From: Clytia hemisphaerica
Taxonomy: Eukaryota; Cnidaria; Hydrozoa; Leptothecata; Clytiidae
Length of the DNA stretch: 64,000 bases
Reading direction: 5' to 3'
NCBI GenBank assembly: GCA_902728285.1
Contig: CACVBU010000142.1
Span: 186,001-250,000 of the forward strand
In this document: one piece after another, positions 54,440-64,000 of the stretch
How the letters are laid out: each line of letters opens with the position of its first letter
Numbering within the stretch: position 1 is the first letter of the stretch
Made by a program: the position numbers and the translations under genes
Notes under the pieces: generated by a model
The model's input: only the letters and a program-made list of their open reading frames with translations
Databases searched by the model: none
Told to the model about the DNA's origin: nothing

Positions 54440-55306
54440 ATGAAGATATTTGTTTTTATAAATCTCACAATTCTAACCTTGTGCTTGGCTGATCCTTCGG
54501 GTTCGAGCAGTTCGAGCTCTTCAAATTCATCCTGTAGTTCTTCTGATGAGGAACCACCACCACCTAAGAAGAGAGCAAGAACAATGCCGTTGGTGGACGA
54601 TGAATCGGTCTTGTCAGACAACCAACACGAGCCACAACAAGACACAAGAACAACTGATGCTATAACCCATTCATCTTCATACCAACGTTTCACTAAAGAG
54701 GCCCTACAAGACGCCTGCAAATTACGAAACATTCAAACTTCAGGGTCACGCCCTACATTAATTCTACGGCTTGAAGCGTTTGATCGCGAGCAAACCATCT
54801 TAAATTCGAACAGACAGAGACAGCAAGAAGAGAATTTACATCATGAAACCCCAACCGCCTCTGCCACTCGTCGTCGTTCGAGGAGAAACCGAAGAAAAAC
54901 TCGTCGTACGAGAAGACACCGCAGGAGGAGAGAAAATAATAACAATAATCCTGCACAACTTCGCCGCCATTTTGTACGCAGTGCTGAGGCTTCCCCCTAT
55001 ACTTTCGAGGCTAATCTACACCCTCCACCGTTTTCAAACCGTCAAAACATTGCCATTCCTGGAATTCCACAGCAGCAGCTAGATAAAATTCAGAAGGGTG
55101 AGTTTGTTAACTTTAATTTGCTTCTTCCCCGGCCAGCTTCTGCCTCTAATTCAACTCAGTCATTTACCCTTTCTGTTTCGGAGGATGCTCCTGGGAGTCT
55201 TTCTATTTCTGGGACTGGGGACTCCATGGACTGTCAAAAGGTAAAGTTAAAGTTTCAAACCCACAATTGTGGTTTCTTGCTTGGTCGTTGTTTTTTGGTG
55301 CTATGA
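54440..55306 (+). CDS. DIRS-like ORF1, N-terminal part (SAP motif)
   Basis: 288 codons. Serine-rich acidic start (about residues 18-40), an NLS-like PPKKRAR (41-47), a SAP-like helix-turn-helix (RFTKEALQDACKLRN, then SGSRPTLILRLEAF; about 83-114) known to bind nucleic acid, and an Arg-rich block (RRRSRRNRRKTRRTRRHRRRR, about 147-168). The first 16 residues are hydrophobic (IFVFINLTILTLCLA) and would act as a signal peptide if used, which is odd for a nuclear protein; a later Met near 49 is possible. The ORF loses its reading frame by about 55250 and ends at a TGA six bases before the MITE. The next frame (55660-56202) is its continuation. Confidence 0.6.
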   Translation: MKIFVFINLTILTLCLADPSGSSSSSSSNSSCSSSDEEPPPPKKRARTMPLVDDESVLSDNQHEPQQDTRTTDAITHSSSYQRFTKEALQDACKLRNIQTSGSRPTLILRLEAFDREQTILNSNRQRQQEENLHHETPTASATRRRSRRNRRKTRRTRRHRRRRENNNNNPAQLRRHFVRSAEASPYTFEANLHPPPFSNRQNIAIPGIPQQQLDKIQKGEFVNFNLLLPRPASASNSTQSFTLSVSEDAPGSLSISGTGDSMDCQKVKLKFQTHNCGFLLGRCFLVL

Positions 55307-55312
55307 TGGTGT

Positions 55313-55658
55313 CCCGGGGGGGGGGGGGCAGCTGCGCAAAAGGACCGACGGGTATGTGCGGGTCGTAAGGGTACCTTTTCCAATATGTTTGAAATGTACT
55401 GTAAGGGTCGGAAAAACTAGAGATGCACTGTAAGGGTAGAAATTTCAGAAAATTCTTGAAAAATCTAGATATTTTGACCAAAAATGCTAGAATTTTGACC
55501 ATTTTTTGCACGAAAGGGATCGAAAATTTGGGGGAAAATGCACTCTAAGGGTATGATTTTCAATGATTTTTGCTGCACTGTAAGGGTGCAATTTTAAAAG
55601 CCAATTTTTGGCCCGCACATACCGTCAGTCCGCAAACCCAGTGCCCCCCCCCCCCCCG
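55313..55658. mobile_element. G-run MITE inserted in the DIRS-like ORF1
   Basis: Starts CCCGGGGGGGGGG and ends CCCCCCCCCCG; the 8-mer GATGGTGT is duplicated on both sides (55305-55312, 55659-55666). The displaced length is 354 bases, a multiple of three. Shares GTATGTGCGG, AAGGGTACCTTTTCC and 'CACTGTAAGGGT' units with the family. An 8-bp duplication suggests hAT-type mobilisation. Confidence 0.8.
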
Positions 55659-55659
55659 G

Positions 55660-56202
55660 ATGGTGTTTCATGAACACTTAGCCCCCTTACTGATTAGATA
55701 CCAGGAAAGGATTTGCAGATTTTTCACGACGTATCCCTTTCAATGTGTGGCTGATTATGACGTCCAATTCAGAAGGAAGTTGGCTGTAAACCTAACCGAA
55801 ACCTTCTGGGACAGAATCGATCTGGACATTTTTTCTTCGACTTTGAGGCCTCAGGTTGGTAGCTTTTCCTCCAGCCAAGCTGGTTCGTTTCCTGATGTGA
55901 CTTGCTACAAATGTAAGAAAAAAGGTCATTATGCAACTAGGTGTCCGAACCCTTTGTCCTCACAGGACCAAACTACTAGTACTTTCACGCAGTCTCGACC
56001 ACCTAGACCTCCCATTTCTGGTGTTAATGCACAAAATCCCTTTCAAGGAAGTGCCCATGATGCATCGACTGAGGCATGCCCCTATTTTAACTCTAGCTTC
56101 TGCAAGAGAGGCGCCACGTGTCGTTATGCCCATAAATGCTCCTACTGTGGAAGGCCAGGTCACCCAGCACACAGCTGCAGAGCATCCAGGCCCTCTGGAT
56201 AG
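55660..56202 (+). CDS. DIRS-like ORF1, C-terminal part (zinc fingers)
   Basis: Continues ORF1 after the MITE. RYQERICRFFTTYPF is capsid-like, followed by a retroviral-type zinc knuckle C-x2-C-x4-H-x4-C (CYKCKKKGHYATRC, about 55905-55946), then a CCCH finger (C-PYFNSSFCKRGATCRYAH) and a second C-x2-C...H...C (CSYCGRPGHPAHSC). These would bind the element's RNA. Ends in TAG at 56200-56202, overlapping the RT frame. Confidence 0.6.
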   Translation: MVFHEHLAPLLIRYQERICRFFTTYPFQCVADYDVQFRRKLAVNLTETFWDRIDLDIFSSTLRPQVGSFSSSQAGSFPDVTCYKCKKKGHYATRCPNPLSSQDQTTSTFTQSRPPRPPISGVNAQNPFQGSAHDASTEACPYFNSSFCKRGATCRYAHKCSYCGRPGHPAHSCRASRPSG

Positions 56203-57493
56203 TGTAGCAGGATTGTTTGCCTTACCTCCTTCTGCTATTTGCAGGATTAATTTACGATTGTTTTTTGTTTTTCTTGAGGGTCATCCTGACCCCTACATTG
56301 TTGATTTTCTTAAGTCTGGTTTCACAGATGGTTTTCGTGTTGGTTTTATTACAAAAATGACACCAGGAAGGAAAAGACCACTTTCTTCGTCCAATGATGT
56401 TTCTGAGGACATTTCTACAGCCATTCTCAAAAAGATGAACAGGGGACACACAAGAGGTCCCTTCACTATACCTCCTTTTAAAAATTTCCATCTTTCTCCT
56501 TTGGGTGGTGTGCCGAAGCCTGATGGTTCGATCAGAGTTATCCTTGATCTCAGCAGCCCAAGAGGGTCATCAGTCAATGATGGTATCTCTAGGGAAGCTT
56601 TTTCTGTAAAATATTCTAAGTTTGATGATGCGGTCGATTTAGCTGCTACACCTACAGGTTGTTTCATGGGAAAAAGGGATATTAGGCACGCTTTCCGGCT
56701 CTGCCCAATTCATCCGGAAGACTGGCCCTTAATGGTTTACTGGTGGAAAGGCAAGTATTACGTAGACATTGTGTTGCCTTTTGGTTTGCGCTCTTCCCCA
56801 TACATTTTCAACACATTTGCTGACTCCTTGGAGTGGATTTGCAAAGTTAAAGGAGGAATTAAAGACATGTTACACTACCTGGATGATTATTTCTTCACTG
56901 GTTCATCTGTAGATATTTGTACACAGGCAATGAACCAATTTGACAGGATTTGTAACAGTTTGAACATTCCCCTAACAGAGGACAAGAAAGAAGGCCCTTG
57001 TCAGACAATAACATTTTTAGGCATAGAAATAGATACTCTAAACAGGTGTTGTCGATTACCAGACAAAAAGTTAAAAGATTTGTTAGGTAAGTTACAAGGC
57101 TGGAATAACGCTTCTCAGACTTCAAAGCGAGAATTGCTCTCGTTGATTGGTTCTTTGTCTTTTGCAGCCAAGGTCATTAAGCCAGGTCGCACTTTTATGA
57201 GGCGGTTGATTGACCTCTCCACATCGGTGACAGAGCTTAGTGACATAGTGGAAATTTCCGAACCTGCTCTTGAAGACATCAAGTGGTGGAGTGATTTTGC
57301 TCCGAGATGGAACGGGACCGCTTTTTTCCAGGATCCTGTAGTGACATCAGAACACTTAGATTTTTTCACAGATGCGTCTGGTTTCGGGATAGGTGCTGTC
57401 TTGGGTCCTAAATGGTTTTCTGTTGCCTTGCCAGCTTCTGCACAAGGAACTCCTATTCATATCTTAGAGTTGTTGCAGTTGCCATGGCTGTAA
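55931..57493 (+). CDS. DIRS-like reverse transcriptase / RNase H, truncated
   Basis: +1 relative to ORF1. The first ~85 codons lie over the zinc-finger region and are probably only an overlap. RT motifs then follow: SPLGGVPKPDGSIRVILDLS (near 190-209), KRDIRHAFRLCPIHPEDW (first catalytic Asp), LPFGLRSSPYIFN, HYLDDYFFTG (YLDD at 56876-56887), TEDKKEGP and FLGIEID. An RNase H start follows: DFFTDASGFGIGAVLG and HILEL. Just after HILEL (about 57475) a one-base shift moves the RNase H continuation (ADNLVNKQV-type text) to another frame, and the rest is missing. Copying of the element's RNA into DNA is the family role; this copy is dead. Confidence 0.7.
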   Translation: MQLGVRTLCPHRTKLLVLSRSLDHLDLPFLVLMHKIPFKEVPMMHRLRHAPILTLASAREAPRVVMPINAPTVEGQVTQHTAAEHPGPLDSVAGLFALPPSAICRINLRLFFVFLEGHPDPYIVDFLKSGFTDGFRVGFITKMTPGRKRPLSSSNDVSEDISTAILKKMNRGHTRGPFTIPPFKNFHLSPLGGVPKPDGSIRVILDLSSPRGSSVNDGISREAFSVKYSKFDDAVDLAATPTGCFMGKRDIRHAFRLCPIHPEDWPLMVYWWKGKYYVDIVLPFGLRSSPYIFNTFADSLEWICKVKGGIKDMLHYLDDYFFTGSSVDICTQAMNQFDRICNSLNIPLTEDKKEGPCQTITFLGIEIDTLNRCCRLPDKKLKDLLGKLQGWNNASQTSKRELLSLIGSLSFAAKVIKPGRTFMRRLIDLSTSVTELSDIVEISEPALEDIKWWSDFAPRWNGTAFFQDPVVTSEHLDFFTDASGFGIGAVLGPKWFSVALPASAQGTPIHILELLQLPWL

Positions 57494-57582
57494 TTACTTT
57501 GGGCGGATAACCTGGTTAATAAGCAGGTCACTATTTCTACAGATAAATTTAGACATTGTTCTCGTTGGGCGTTCAGGTTCCT

Positions 57583-57798
57583 GTAAGACAAACTTTTTAT
57601 ATTACCTTTTGAGTTTTAAGCCTAAAATGTTCTTTATATGTTCTTATTTTCGCCCAATTTTTTGAGTATTTTTTGTGTATTTTTCTAAGGAATAGGGCTT
57701 TTTAGAGTCCACAAAGCCTTAAATGTTCTTAAGTTGCTCTTAATATTTTGCCATCGGAGCCTTATGTTCTTATATAGTTTGTCTTTATAAAAAACGTG
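57583..57798 (+). mobile_element. MITE family A copy after the DIRS-like RNase H
   Basis: TTTTGAGTTTTAAGCCTAAAA, TCTAAGGAATAGGG, TCTTAAGTTGCTCTTAATAT and TGTTCTTATATAGTTTGTC match the ankyrin-intron copies; the right end AAAAAACGTG + TA is intact. The left end lies directly after GTTCCTGTAAGAC, a donor-like sequence. Confidence 0.65.
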
Positions 57799-57932
57799 TA
57801 ATGCATATTACTACAACTTATACTTTGTTTATGACCACGCTCCAAATGTTTCATAAATATCCTGCGCCACAGTCAACAGGTTGATACTTTGATTTTCATC
57901 TGCATTGTACAACTATCATTTACGGTACAGTT

Positions 57933-58988
57933 ATGACTGACTTGAAAACTGTGTTCTTTTTTAAGATATGGGTTTTGACTCAACTTTTTGTGAGTGTTTT
58001 GGGACAACCACGACCACCAGCACCACCGCCATCTACCGAGACACTGTTACGAGAATTAAATAATTTACTGGATAATGTCGTCATATTCGAAGCTCAGCCA
58101 GATTCAGAACTTGATTATCAACAAGCACATGACTTTTGTAAAGCTCGAAATGCTGTTTTGGGAAAGATCTTGAATGTTCAAGAAAACAAAATTGTCAGTA
58201 ACTCGCTGGCCTCTTTTGGGTAAGTACTTCTACTGAATTACCTTATCACTGATTAAGGAACTCTTTCCAGGTACAATTGGAACTTACGCTGAAAATTAAC
58301 TTAAATGAAATTGAATTTTTAAAAGTTACCCTGAGCCTTTACGAAACTTTTCCGTTAAATTTCAGTCTACATACAAGCTCCCCTTAGTGACAACCAGGCC
58401 TTAATTTAGAAATGATGATTCGCTATTTTCAGTGGTTAAGATGAGTTATAATGGCTCTATTGTATCCTTCAGATGAAAATTTAGTGTCGTTTTTCCAGGG
58501 GATGTGAGAAAGACTCTTTAGCCGTACCCTGGTTTTTCCTCATAAGGGGCGATTTCGGTCCATTGTTTTAAGCTCTTTCCTTTCTTTCCTGTTCTACCCA
58601 GGACAATAGTTTCCGATAAAAAACATCTAGTTAGTTAGAATATTTGACGATTTCATTTTACTTTCTCTTTTGCAGTACAATGTGGATAGGACTTTTGAAC
58701 GATTTAGAAAACGGGAAATTTAAATGGAAAGACGGAAATAAATCGGCATATCGAAGATGGTGTTCTGGTCAACAGCCAACAAACATGGCAGGATGTGTCG
58801 TGTCTAGAATGGATAATTTAGTGAATGGTCAAGGTTGTTTTGATGTTGTTTCATGTGATATGAAATTCTTTTTTTATTGTGAACGAAGATCGTGCAATGC
58901 TGATAACTTCAACTCACTGACCCAAATTTTAAGACAAGGATTAGAGCAAATTTCTCAAAGTTGCAAATCGTGCCATGCAGCTAATTAA
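57933..58988 (+). CDS. Secreted C-type lectin, 199 aa, two exons
   Basis: Exons 57933-58219 and 58676-58988 with GT-AG ends (GG|GTAAGT; CTTTTGCAG|T) give 600 bases, 200 codons with TAA. Signal peptide around residues 8-24 (FFFKIWVLTQLFVSVLG), a short Pro-rich stretch (PRPPAPPPS), then one C-type lectin-like domain: YQQAHDFCKARNAVLGKI, then WIGLLNDLENGKFKWKDG, WCSGQQPTN, GCVV and GCFDVVSCDMKFFFYCE. The EPN/QPD and WND sugar/calcium motifs are not typical, so carbohydrate binding is uncertain. Extracellular recognition is the usual family role. Confidence 0.8.
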
Positions 58989-60759
58989 TTCATGATGATT
59001 TTGATCATGAGTCCGACAATATCTCGTGACAATTTTATTTCTTTGAACTACTTATATTTACTAGATATAGCTTACACTAACTGCCACCTTTCGAATAATA
59101 TGTTTAAATATTGTTACTATTATTTATTTACCTATTTTTTTATCCTTTTATTTCTAGACGGAAGAACCCTATTTTTATTTTAGGGAAGTCGATTTTATGA
59201 TGAAAAAAAAGTTCTGTAATGGGAGATTAACTTTCTTTAAAATGGCAATTATAAGACAATAAATCGGCATGCATGGGGAATAAAATATAAGCATACGTTT
59301 GGTTACATGAAGAAATAAATGTGAAGATTTTCTTTTTTTTTCTAAAAACTAGGGAATCATAATCAGACTATAAATTGGTGAAGCGAGTCTTCATAAAAAG
59401 TGCTCAATGTTACTAGAGCTGTTTAAAGTTAAGAAACACGAGCCGATGCGGTTAAAATTTCCTCAGTAAGATCCATACATAACGAAAGTGTCAATCCAAA
59501 AAATAACCTGTTAAATCTACACTTTCTGATGCAAAGTGACCTAAATTAAAACCATTACAGGTTCGCAACATGTTAAGAACTAGAATGATATCAAAGTTGA
59601 TTTTCTATTCAATCACCAGATAAAAATCACTTTTGAAAACCCAAACATAAGAATGTGTACTGTGAAACTGAAAGTGCTTCCCTCTCATAAAGAATACATA
59701 ATGCAGATTAAAGGTGAATTCCATTAAATTGAATACAATTTCAGTCATTTGATTTGGAATTTAAAAAGTAAGTAACTTTGGACTGGTGGCATACTGTAGA
59801 TATAATTTATTTGTATCGTAAAGGTTACTGAAAATTATCTGGAAAACTTTAACAATCTTTATACGTGTTTCTGCAAAAAGTTTTTAGTTAGAATCTGAGA
59901 ATAAAATTTCTTCATGGTTACTAAAAAGATATGAATTTGCTCTAAAGATATGCTCTAAAAATTGGCAGTTGAATCAGATACTTTTAATAAAGGTATTAAT
60001 TTTCAGGGATTAAAAATTTCCCGGATTTCACAGCCTTTCTTCTTATTTACGAAAGACTATATTAAAATAAAATCCTAAGAAAATCTGAAAAGGTGCCTTC
60101 AGCGAAAATTAGTCACCATGAAAATATTAAAAACATCATCTAATCCGCCACTGTATATACACAATTTTTTCTATTGCTGTAATCCACTTCCACTTCCCTG
60201 GCAAGCAAGAAAGCGGATATTCTTCAACAAAAGGGACTGTTAGTACATAAAAATACCAAAACGTATTTTATCACTTTTTGAAAATAACTTATGGGAAAAC
60301 ACGAAAATAAGTCCTTGCAAAAAGCTTAAATTTTGTGGATAGTGGATGCCCAACCGTGAGTATAAATTAATGGTAGAATAAATAATTATGTGGAATTATT
60401 CAATGTGACTGGCTGAAAAATTGCCAAATCTAAATAATGCGAATTAGGGCCTAATTAATTAATTCTGCATTAATTAATCCTGTATTAATTTATCCTCGCA
60501 TAAATTCATACTCTTAAGGTAATTCCTGCGAAATATAAATTGATCCAATTAAAGTAGTGCCAGACTTTGTATTTCAACAAGTGTGTTTGTTTCGCTCCTA
60601 TAAAAACAGATTCATCTTGTCTTCAATCCATATGTTTTGAAAATAAAGGCTAAGGGAATTTCAGATACCGTGTCCCGTTGTAACCACCGTCAACATGGTT
60701 AAAAACTTTTCACTTCACAGGTAGGTACAACATTGTGTTTGTATTTTCTTGGACGTCTG
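58989..60759. other. 3' flank of the lectin gene and intergenic
   Basis: Besides the poly(A) signal at 59258-59263, this is AT-rich DNA with no gene or repeat ends. AATTAATT-type runs occur at 60450-60510. Confidence 0.4.
59258..59263 (+). terminator. Poly(A) signal of the lectin gene
   Basis: AATAAA about 270 bases after the stop codon. Confidence 0.45.
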
Positions 60760-61465
60760 CAGTGGCGGCCTGGCAGGGGGTGCAGGGTGTGCAGTGCACC
60801 ACCCAGAAAGATCTGAGAGGGGCGCCAAAAGAACTTTTCAAGGGGGCGCCAAAATTTTGTTCATGTTTAATTGGGCAATTTGGCGCCCTTCCGCACGTTT
60901 ATAGCGCTTTCTATGAGTAAAATGTTAATTTTTTTCGCCTGCGGCGCTTTATTTTACCCTCTTACAATCTGTTCTCTTTAATTTTTTCAAAAATTCGATC
61001 ACTATTGAATCAGAAGTAAGAGAACTGTTGCGTATCCACCAGGGGTTAAAGAGAATGCTCACCCCCAAAATGAGAGATTGCCAAAATGATCAAAACTTGT
61101 TAATTCTCGCTGTGGTTTTTGTGATCTTATACTGACTAACTTTCTCCGTTTTAGAAGATCTTTTAGACTGTTTGACCTTTCTTACATCAAAATTTTTTGC
61201 CTGCGGCGCCAAAGTTACAACGAACCCTTCCACCCCACTTCTGAATTTTGGGGGCCTCTTTCAGCCATTGATTTTAATGGAGAGTAAAGTAAGACCATCT
61301 CGCGTTAGAAAGTAGTCATGTTTAATGTTTGGAATTTTGTGTACTGATAAGGAGAAAAAGTTAAGATCTTCACTTAATGATGGGGGGCGCAAAGAAGGAC
61401 AAAAATACCAGGGGCGCCAATTTCATAGTTTGCACCACCAAGAAATTTAAGCCAGGCCGCTACTG
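60760..61465. mobile_element. hAT-type MITE, 706 bp
   Basis: CAGTGGCGGCCTGGC at the left and GCCAGGCCGCTACTG + (nothing) at the right are inverted ends (two mismatches within 17), with GACGTCTG duplicated outside (60752-60759, 61466-61473). 8-bp target duplication and CAGTGGCGG termini are characteristic of hAT. The interior has 'CCTGCGGCGCC' palindromes at 60936 and 61199 and 'GGGGCGCC' repeats. Non-coding. Confidence 0.8.
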
Positions 61466-61473
61466 GACGTCTG

Positions 61474-61999
61474 GTTCTAAAAAGTCAAACAGTTTGTTCA
61501 GTTTTAATTTGAGCAAAGTAGGCTCCTGCGTTCAACATCAACAAGGTACAGTGTGCAGTGGTGGTATTAGTAGAGAGAGTGTTCGAGTCTGTTCATAATA
61601 TGAGGCTGAAAATCTTCGGCGTACATACATATCGAAGTACCGTTCTGGCACAGTGACATTAACAGCATTTTTAAAGTTTCCTAAAGCTTCAATAATGGCG
61701 TAAAGAATTATTCACAAAATAGCATCAAATACTCCATAATCCATTGTTTTTCGGCTTTTGTTCCGCTTCTGTTTACATTTTTCTGCTCGCTGATCCCCAT
61801 GCTCAACCATTTTTTGCTGTAACACTGTGCTTCAAATGTCCACGAGAATGAATCAGTTCATGTTAATCATAGTATATTCTCATTGGCATGTCTCACTCAC
61901 TAAACCTTCTGTAAGAAACTCAATGTTGGTATACCAGTTTTTGGCACGTTTTGGCGCAAGGCTTAAAGAAATTTCAATTTAATTTCCTTCAAAATGAAT
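61474..61999. other. Intergenic
   Basis: No gene or repeat end recognised. Confidence 0.35.
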
Positions 62000-62809
62000 T
62001 TTTTTTTATTTTATTTATTATTAATTGTATTTCAGGCACTTCCATATATCTCAAAGGCTATTCGTCCTATTTATAATAAGTAAACTAAATAAATAAATAA
62101 ATTATTATGTAAAAAATTATATATAATTTTCAATTTGCAAAAATATACGTACGACCAAAAGTTGATTCACTCAATTGAGATCAAAATCATAAATTGAAGC
62201 TTGGATAAAATTGTACAACTGCCCTATCTGGGCAAGTTGAAATACAGAGCTATATATCTCTTCAGTGAGGCCTATTCACTTCTAAAGATATAACTCTGCA
62301 GGCAAGGCTTTGAACTCGGAGAAATTCCAAATGGTGGAGACTAAGTATAGTATCAGGCAGTATTCATCAGAATTGAATTGAGAAATATAAAATAAATTAA
62401 AAATCAATAAAATAAAAATTTATTTTAAACAATAATTATTTGTCGGAACAAAAGAAGAGCAAAAGTAGTGTTGTTGAATGTGAGATTGATGCTTGAAAAT
62501 AACCTTGTGAAAAAAAAAGAAGTGAGATCGTGATCGGCTATTGAAGGTAAAAAAAAACTCGATTGCTTGAAAATGGCTAAACATGAAGTACTAAAAATAT
62601 AATAATTTAAATTTGAAATATAGAAAATAAACTATTTATTATCTTATCGACAACTTGGGAGACTAGAGACTTAAAAGAAAATAGACAAAACTAGAAGTAA
62701 ATTGCAGCTTGGATTGGAGAATTTGTGGAGATATTAACTTGTTGTTTATAGAAGTCTTACTAGTAGTAGTAGTGATTGTTAAAATGTCGAATTTGTCGAG
62801 TGTCATAAA
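62000..62809 (-). other. Probable LINE 3' UTR and A/T-rich tail
   Basis: Read on the minus strand this follows the LINE stop codon. It ends GGAAGTGCCTGAAATACAAT, then TAATAATAAATAAAATAAAA, the kind of short-repeat tail that ends CR1/L2/RTE-type LINEs. Extent is inferred from the tail. Confidence 0.5.
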
Positions 62810-64000
62810 CTAATATTGCATAATATATATTGCAAGACTAACATCTAATAAATATTTTTTTAAAGAATTGCGAAATTTAATAGAATCAACCTCTTCCCGA
62901 ATAACCTTTGGGAGATCATTCAAAAGGCGACTTGCCTTACCAATAAACAGTTTTTCAGATACATTGCATACATAATTAGAATCAATCTCTTCAACATTAC
63001 GTGTTGGTCTACCAGCAGCTCTCAGATGGAAGCCCTTTAGGTATGATGGGAAATCCTCCAGATGAATCGACTTGTGGGCAAGTTTTAAGAGTTCGAATTC
63101 AACCCGTTGTTGCATTGGTAACCAGCCAAGGTTTATTACATCCTCAGTTGTTGAATACTTTAGCGTTACAAAGGATGCGATTCGACATAGAAGCTTATCA
63201 AGTTTTTTGAATTGATATTGCGGAAGGTTCCAGAATAACGAGCAACAATAGTTGATCCTCGGTAACAATAGTGATTCTGCGAGTTGCTTACGTAAGCGAT
63301 ACGATGCAGTGCGACGAAGGTATCGAAGAACATATAGCTTTGCATATACCGATTGACAAAGTTTGTTGACATGAGCCTCCCAGTTCAAATTTTCGTCGGA
63401 CTGAACACCAAGCAGTTTATATACGGTAACTCTTTCGATCAATTGGTTTGCGTGATGAATATGGAAGGTCGGATGGGTTGGGTTAGCGAGATCGCGCAGC
63501 TTACCCATTCTGGAAGTCGATAAGAGCATGATCTTTGTCTTTTTGTTGTTGAACGCAAGATTGTTTTCGGTCGACCAATCTTTGAGTTGATCTAGGCGTT
63601 GTGTCATTCTGATGATTGCGGCTGGTACTTCTTTAGGTCTACAATGTTCGTAATTTGTAGTATCGTCAGCATATTGGTTGGTACTACCACCCTCGACGTT
63701 GTCTTGTAAGTCCACGGTGTATAGATTAAACAAGATCGGTCCGAGGATGGAGCCTTGTGGTACACCAAACTGAACATTGCCTTGTTCAGACTGCTTGTCG
63801 TCGACCTGAACAAATTGCTTGCGATCGCTGAGGTATGATAACATGAGCAACGCGGCCTTGTCGGAGAAGCCGATTTTCCGTAGTTTGGTTATGAGTGTCT
63901 TATAATCAACCGTGTCGAAGGCTTTCGAATAATCAAGAAATGCTGCGAGTGTGATTTCCCCTTTGTTCATTGCACCAACGATATCATCTCGAATTTTCAT
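62810..64000 (-). CDS. LINE ORF2 reverse transcriptase, C-terminal 396 aa (runs off window)
   Basis: Non-LTR RT: LAAFLDYSKAFDTVDY (first catalytic Asp, near 18-33), VPQGSILGPILFNLYTVDL (near 84-102), QYADDTTNYEHC (YADD near 114-117), FNNKKTKIMLLS, YKLLGVQSDENLNW, then a helical thumb and tail (LLLPRINYCCSLFWNLP; SLKKYLLD). The open frame is intact to TAG. The 5' part with the endonuclease lies beyond 64000. The sequence type resembles Jockey/CR1-like elements. It is the only LINE in the window without a frame break and a candidate for recent activity. Confidence 0.8.
   Translation of the reverse strand: MKIRDDIVGAMNKGEITLAAFLDYSKAFDTVDYKTLITKLRKIGFSDKAALLMLSYLSDRKQFVQVDDKQSEQGNVQFGVPQGSILGPILFNLYTVDLQDNVEGGSTNQYADDTTNYEHCRPKEVPAAIIRMTQRLDQLKDWSTENNLAFNNKKTKIMLLSTSRMGKLRDLANPTHPTFHIHHANQLIERVTVYKLLGVQSDENLNWEAHVNKLCQSVYAKLYVLRYLRRTASYRLRKQLAESLLLPRINYCCSLFWNLPQYQFKKLDKLLCRIASFVTLKYSTTEDVINLGWLPMQQRVEFELLKLAHKSIHLEDFPSYLKGFHLRAAGRPTRNVEEIDSNYVCNVSEKLFIGKASRLLNDLPKVIREEVDSIKFRNSLKKYLLDVSLAIYIMQY

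Larger units (their letters stand above)
54369..57560 (+). mobile_element. DIRS-like retrotransposon, damaged
   Basis: A gag-like ORF with SAP motif and zinc fingers, overlapped in the +1 frame by RT and RNase H, is the gene order of DIRS-type (tyrosine-recombinase) elements; the RT motif spectrum (FGLRSSPYIFN, YLDDYF) agrees. No tyrosine recombinase or terminal repeats were found. Damage: the frame changes near 55190-55255, a MITE at 55313-55658, and a shift within RNase H near 57475. The 3' part is lost, and a family A MITE follows. Confidence 0.65.

Noticed and set aside
57933-58643. Lectin as a single-exon 96-aa protein
   Set aside because: GG|GTAAGT and TTTTGCAG|T join the signal-peptide exon in frame to the lectin exon (200 codons in all).

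Overview
This is a gene-poor, AT-rich, transposon-dense piece of an invertebrate animal genome. GT-AG introns, secreted cystine-knot and C-type-lectin proteins, a THAP/P-type transposase, Penelope-like and DIRS-like retroelements and dozens of miniature inverted-repeat elements (MITEs) point to a metazoan. A cnidarian fits best, but the sequence alone does not settle it.

Layout. 1-14.8 kb: MITEs, a tRNA-Leu-derived SINE (6.0 kb) and two secreted-protein genes on the minus strand: a cystine-knot protein (2.35-2.74 kb) and a 392-aa vWA-like protein (10.6-11.7 kb). 14.8-19.0 kb: a very young LTR retrotransposon that carries only a gag-like ORF. 19-25.4 kb: a Penelope GIY-YIG fragment with a hammerhead-like 3' end, a 20-bp minisatellite (about 47 units) with a 240-bp higher-order repeat, and a second SINE copy. 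26.4-31.6 kb: an eight-exon ankyrin-repeat gene whose exons join to exactly 379 codons (stop included) and whose introns are packed with MITEs. 31.9-34.6 kb: an intact 890-aa THAP transposase. 34.9-36.7 kb: a TA-flanked transposon ending 14 bases from the stop codon of a carbohydrate-sulfotransferase-like gene (36.8-38.0 kb). 38-42.9 kb: two candidate terminal exons and a broken LINE. 42.93-48.97 kb: a 6-kb foldback transposon with a perfect 8-bp target duplication and arrays of a 23-bp repeat in both arms. 49-50.2 kb: a broken Penelope-like element. 51.4-53.9 kb: a near-perfect long inverted repeat with arms of about 1.1 kb. 54.4-57.6 kb: a DIRS-like element (SAP/zinc-knuckle gag, RT, partial RNase H) interrupted by a MITE. 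57.9-59.0 kb: a two-exon C-type lectin gene. 60.8-61.5 kb: a hAT-type MITE. 62-64 kb: a LINE running off the window edge.

The host genes do not form an operon or an obvious pathway. The most notable points are: one MITE family sitting at the 5' splice site of three of the seven ankyrin introns, once with the splice donor duplicated; the foldback element with 23-bp arrays; the 1.1-kb-arm inverted repeat; the young gag-only LTR element; stop codons that overlap the poly(A) signal; and the tRNA-Leu SINE family.
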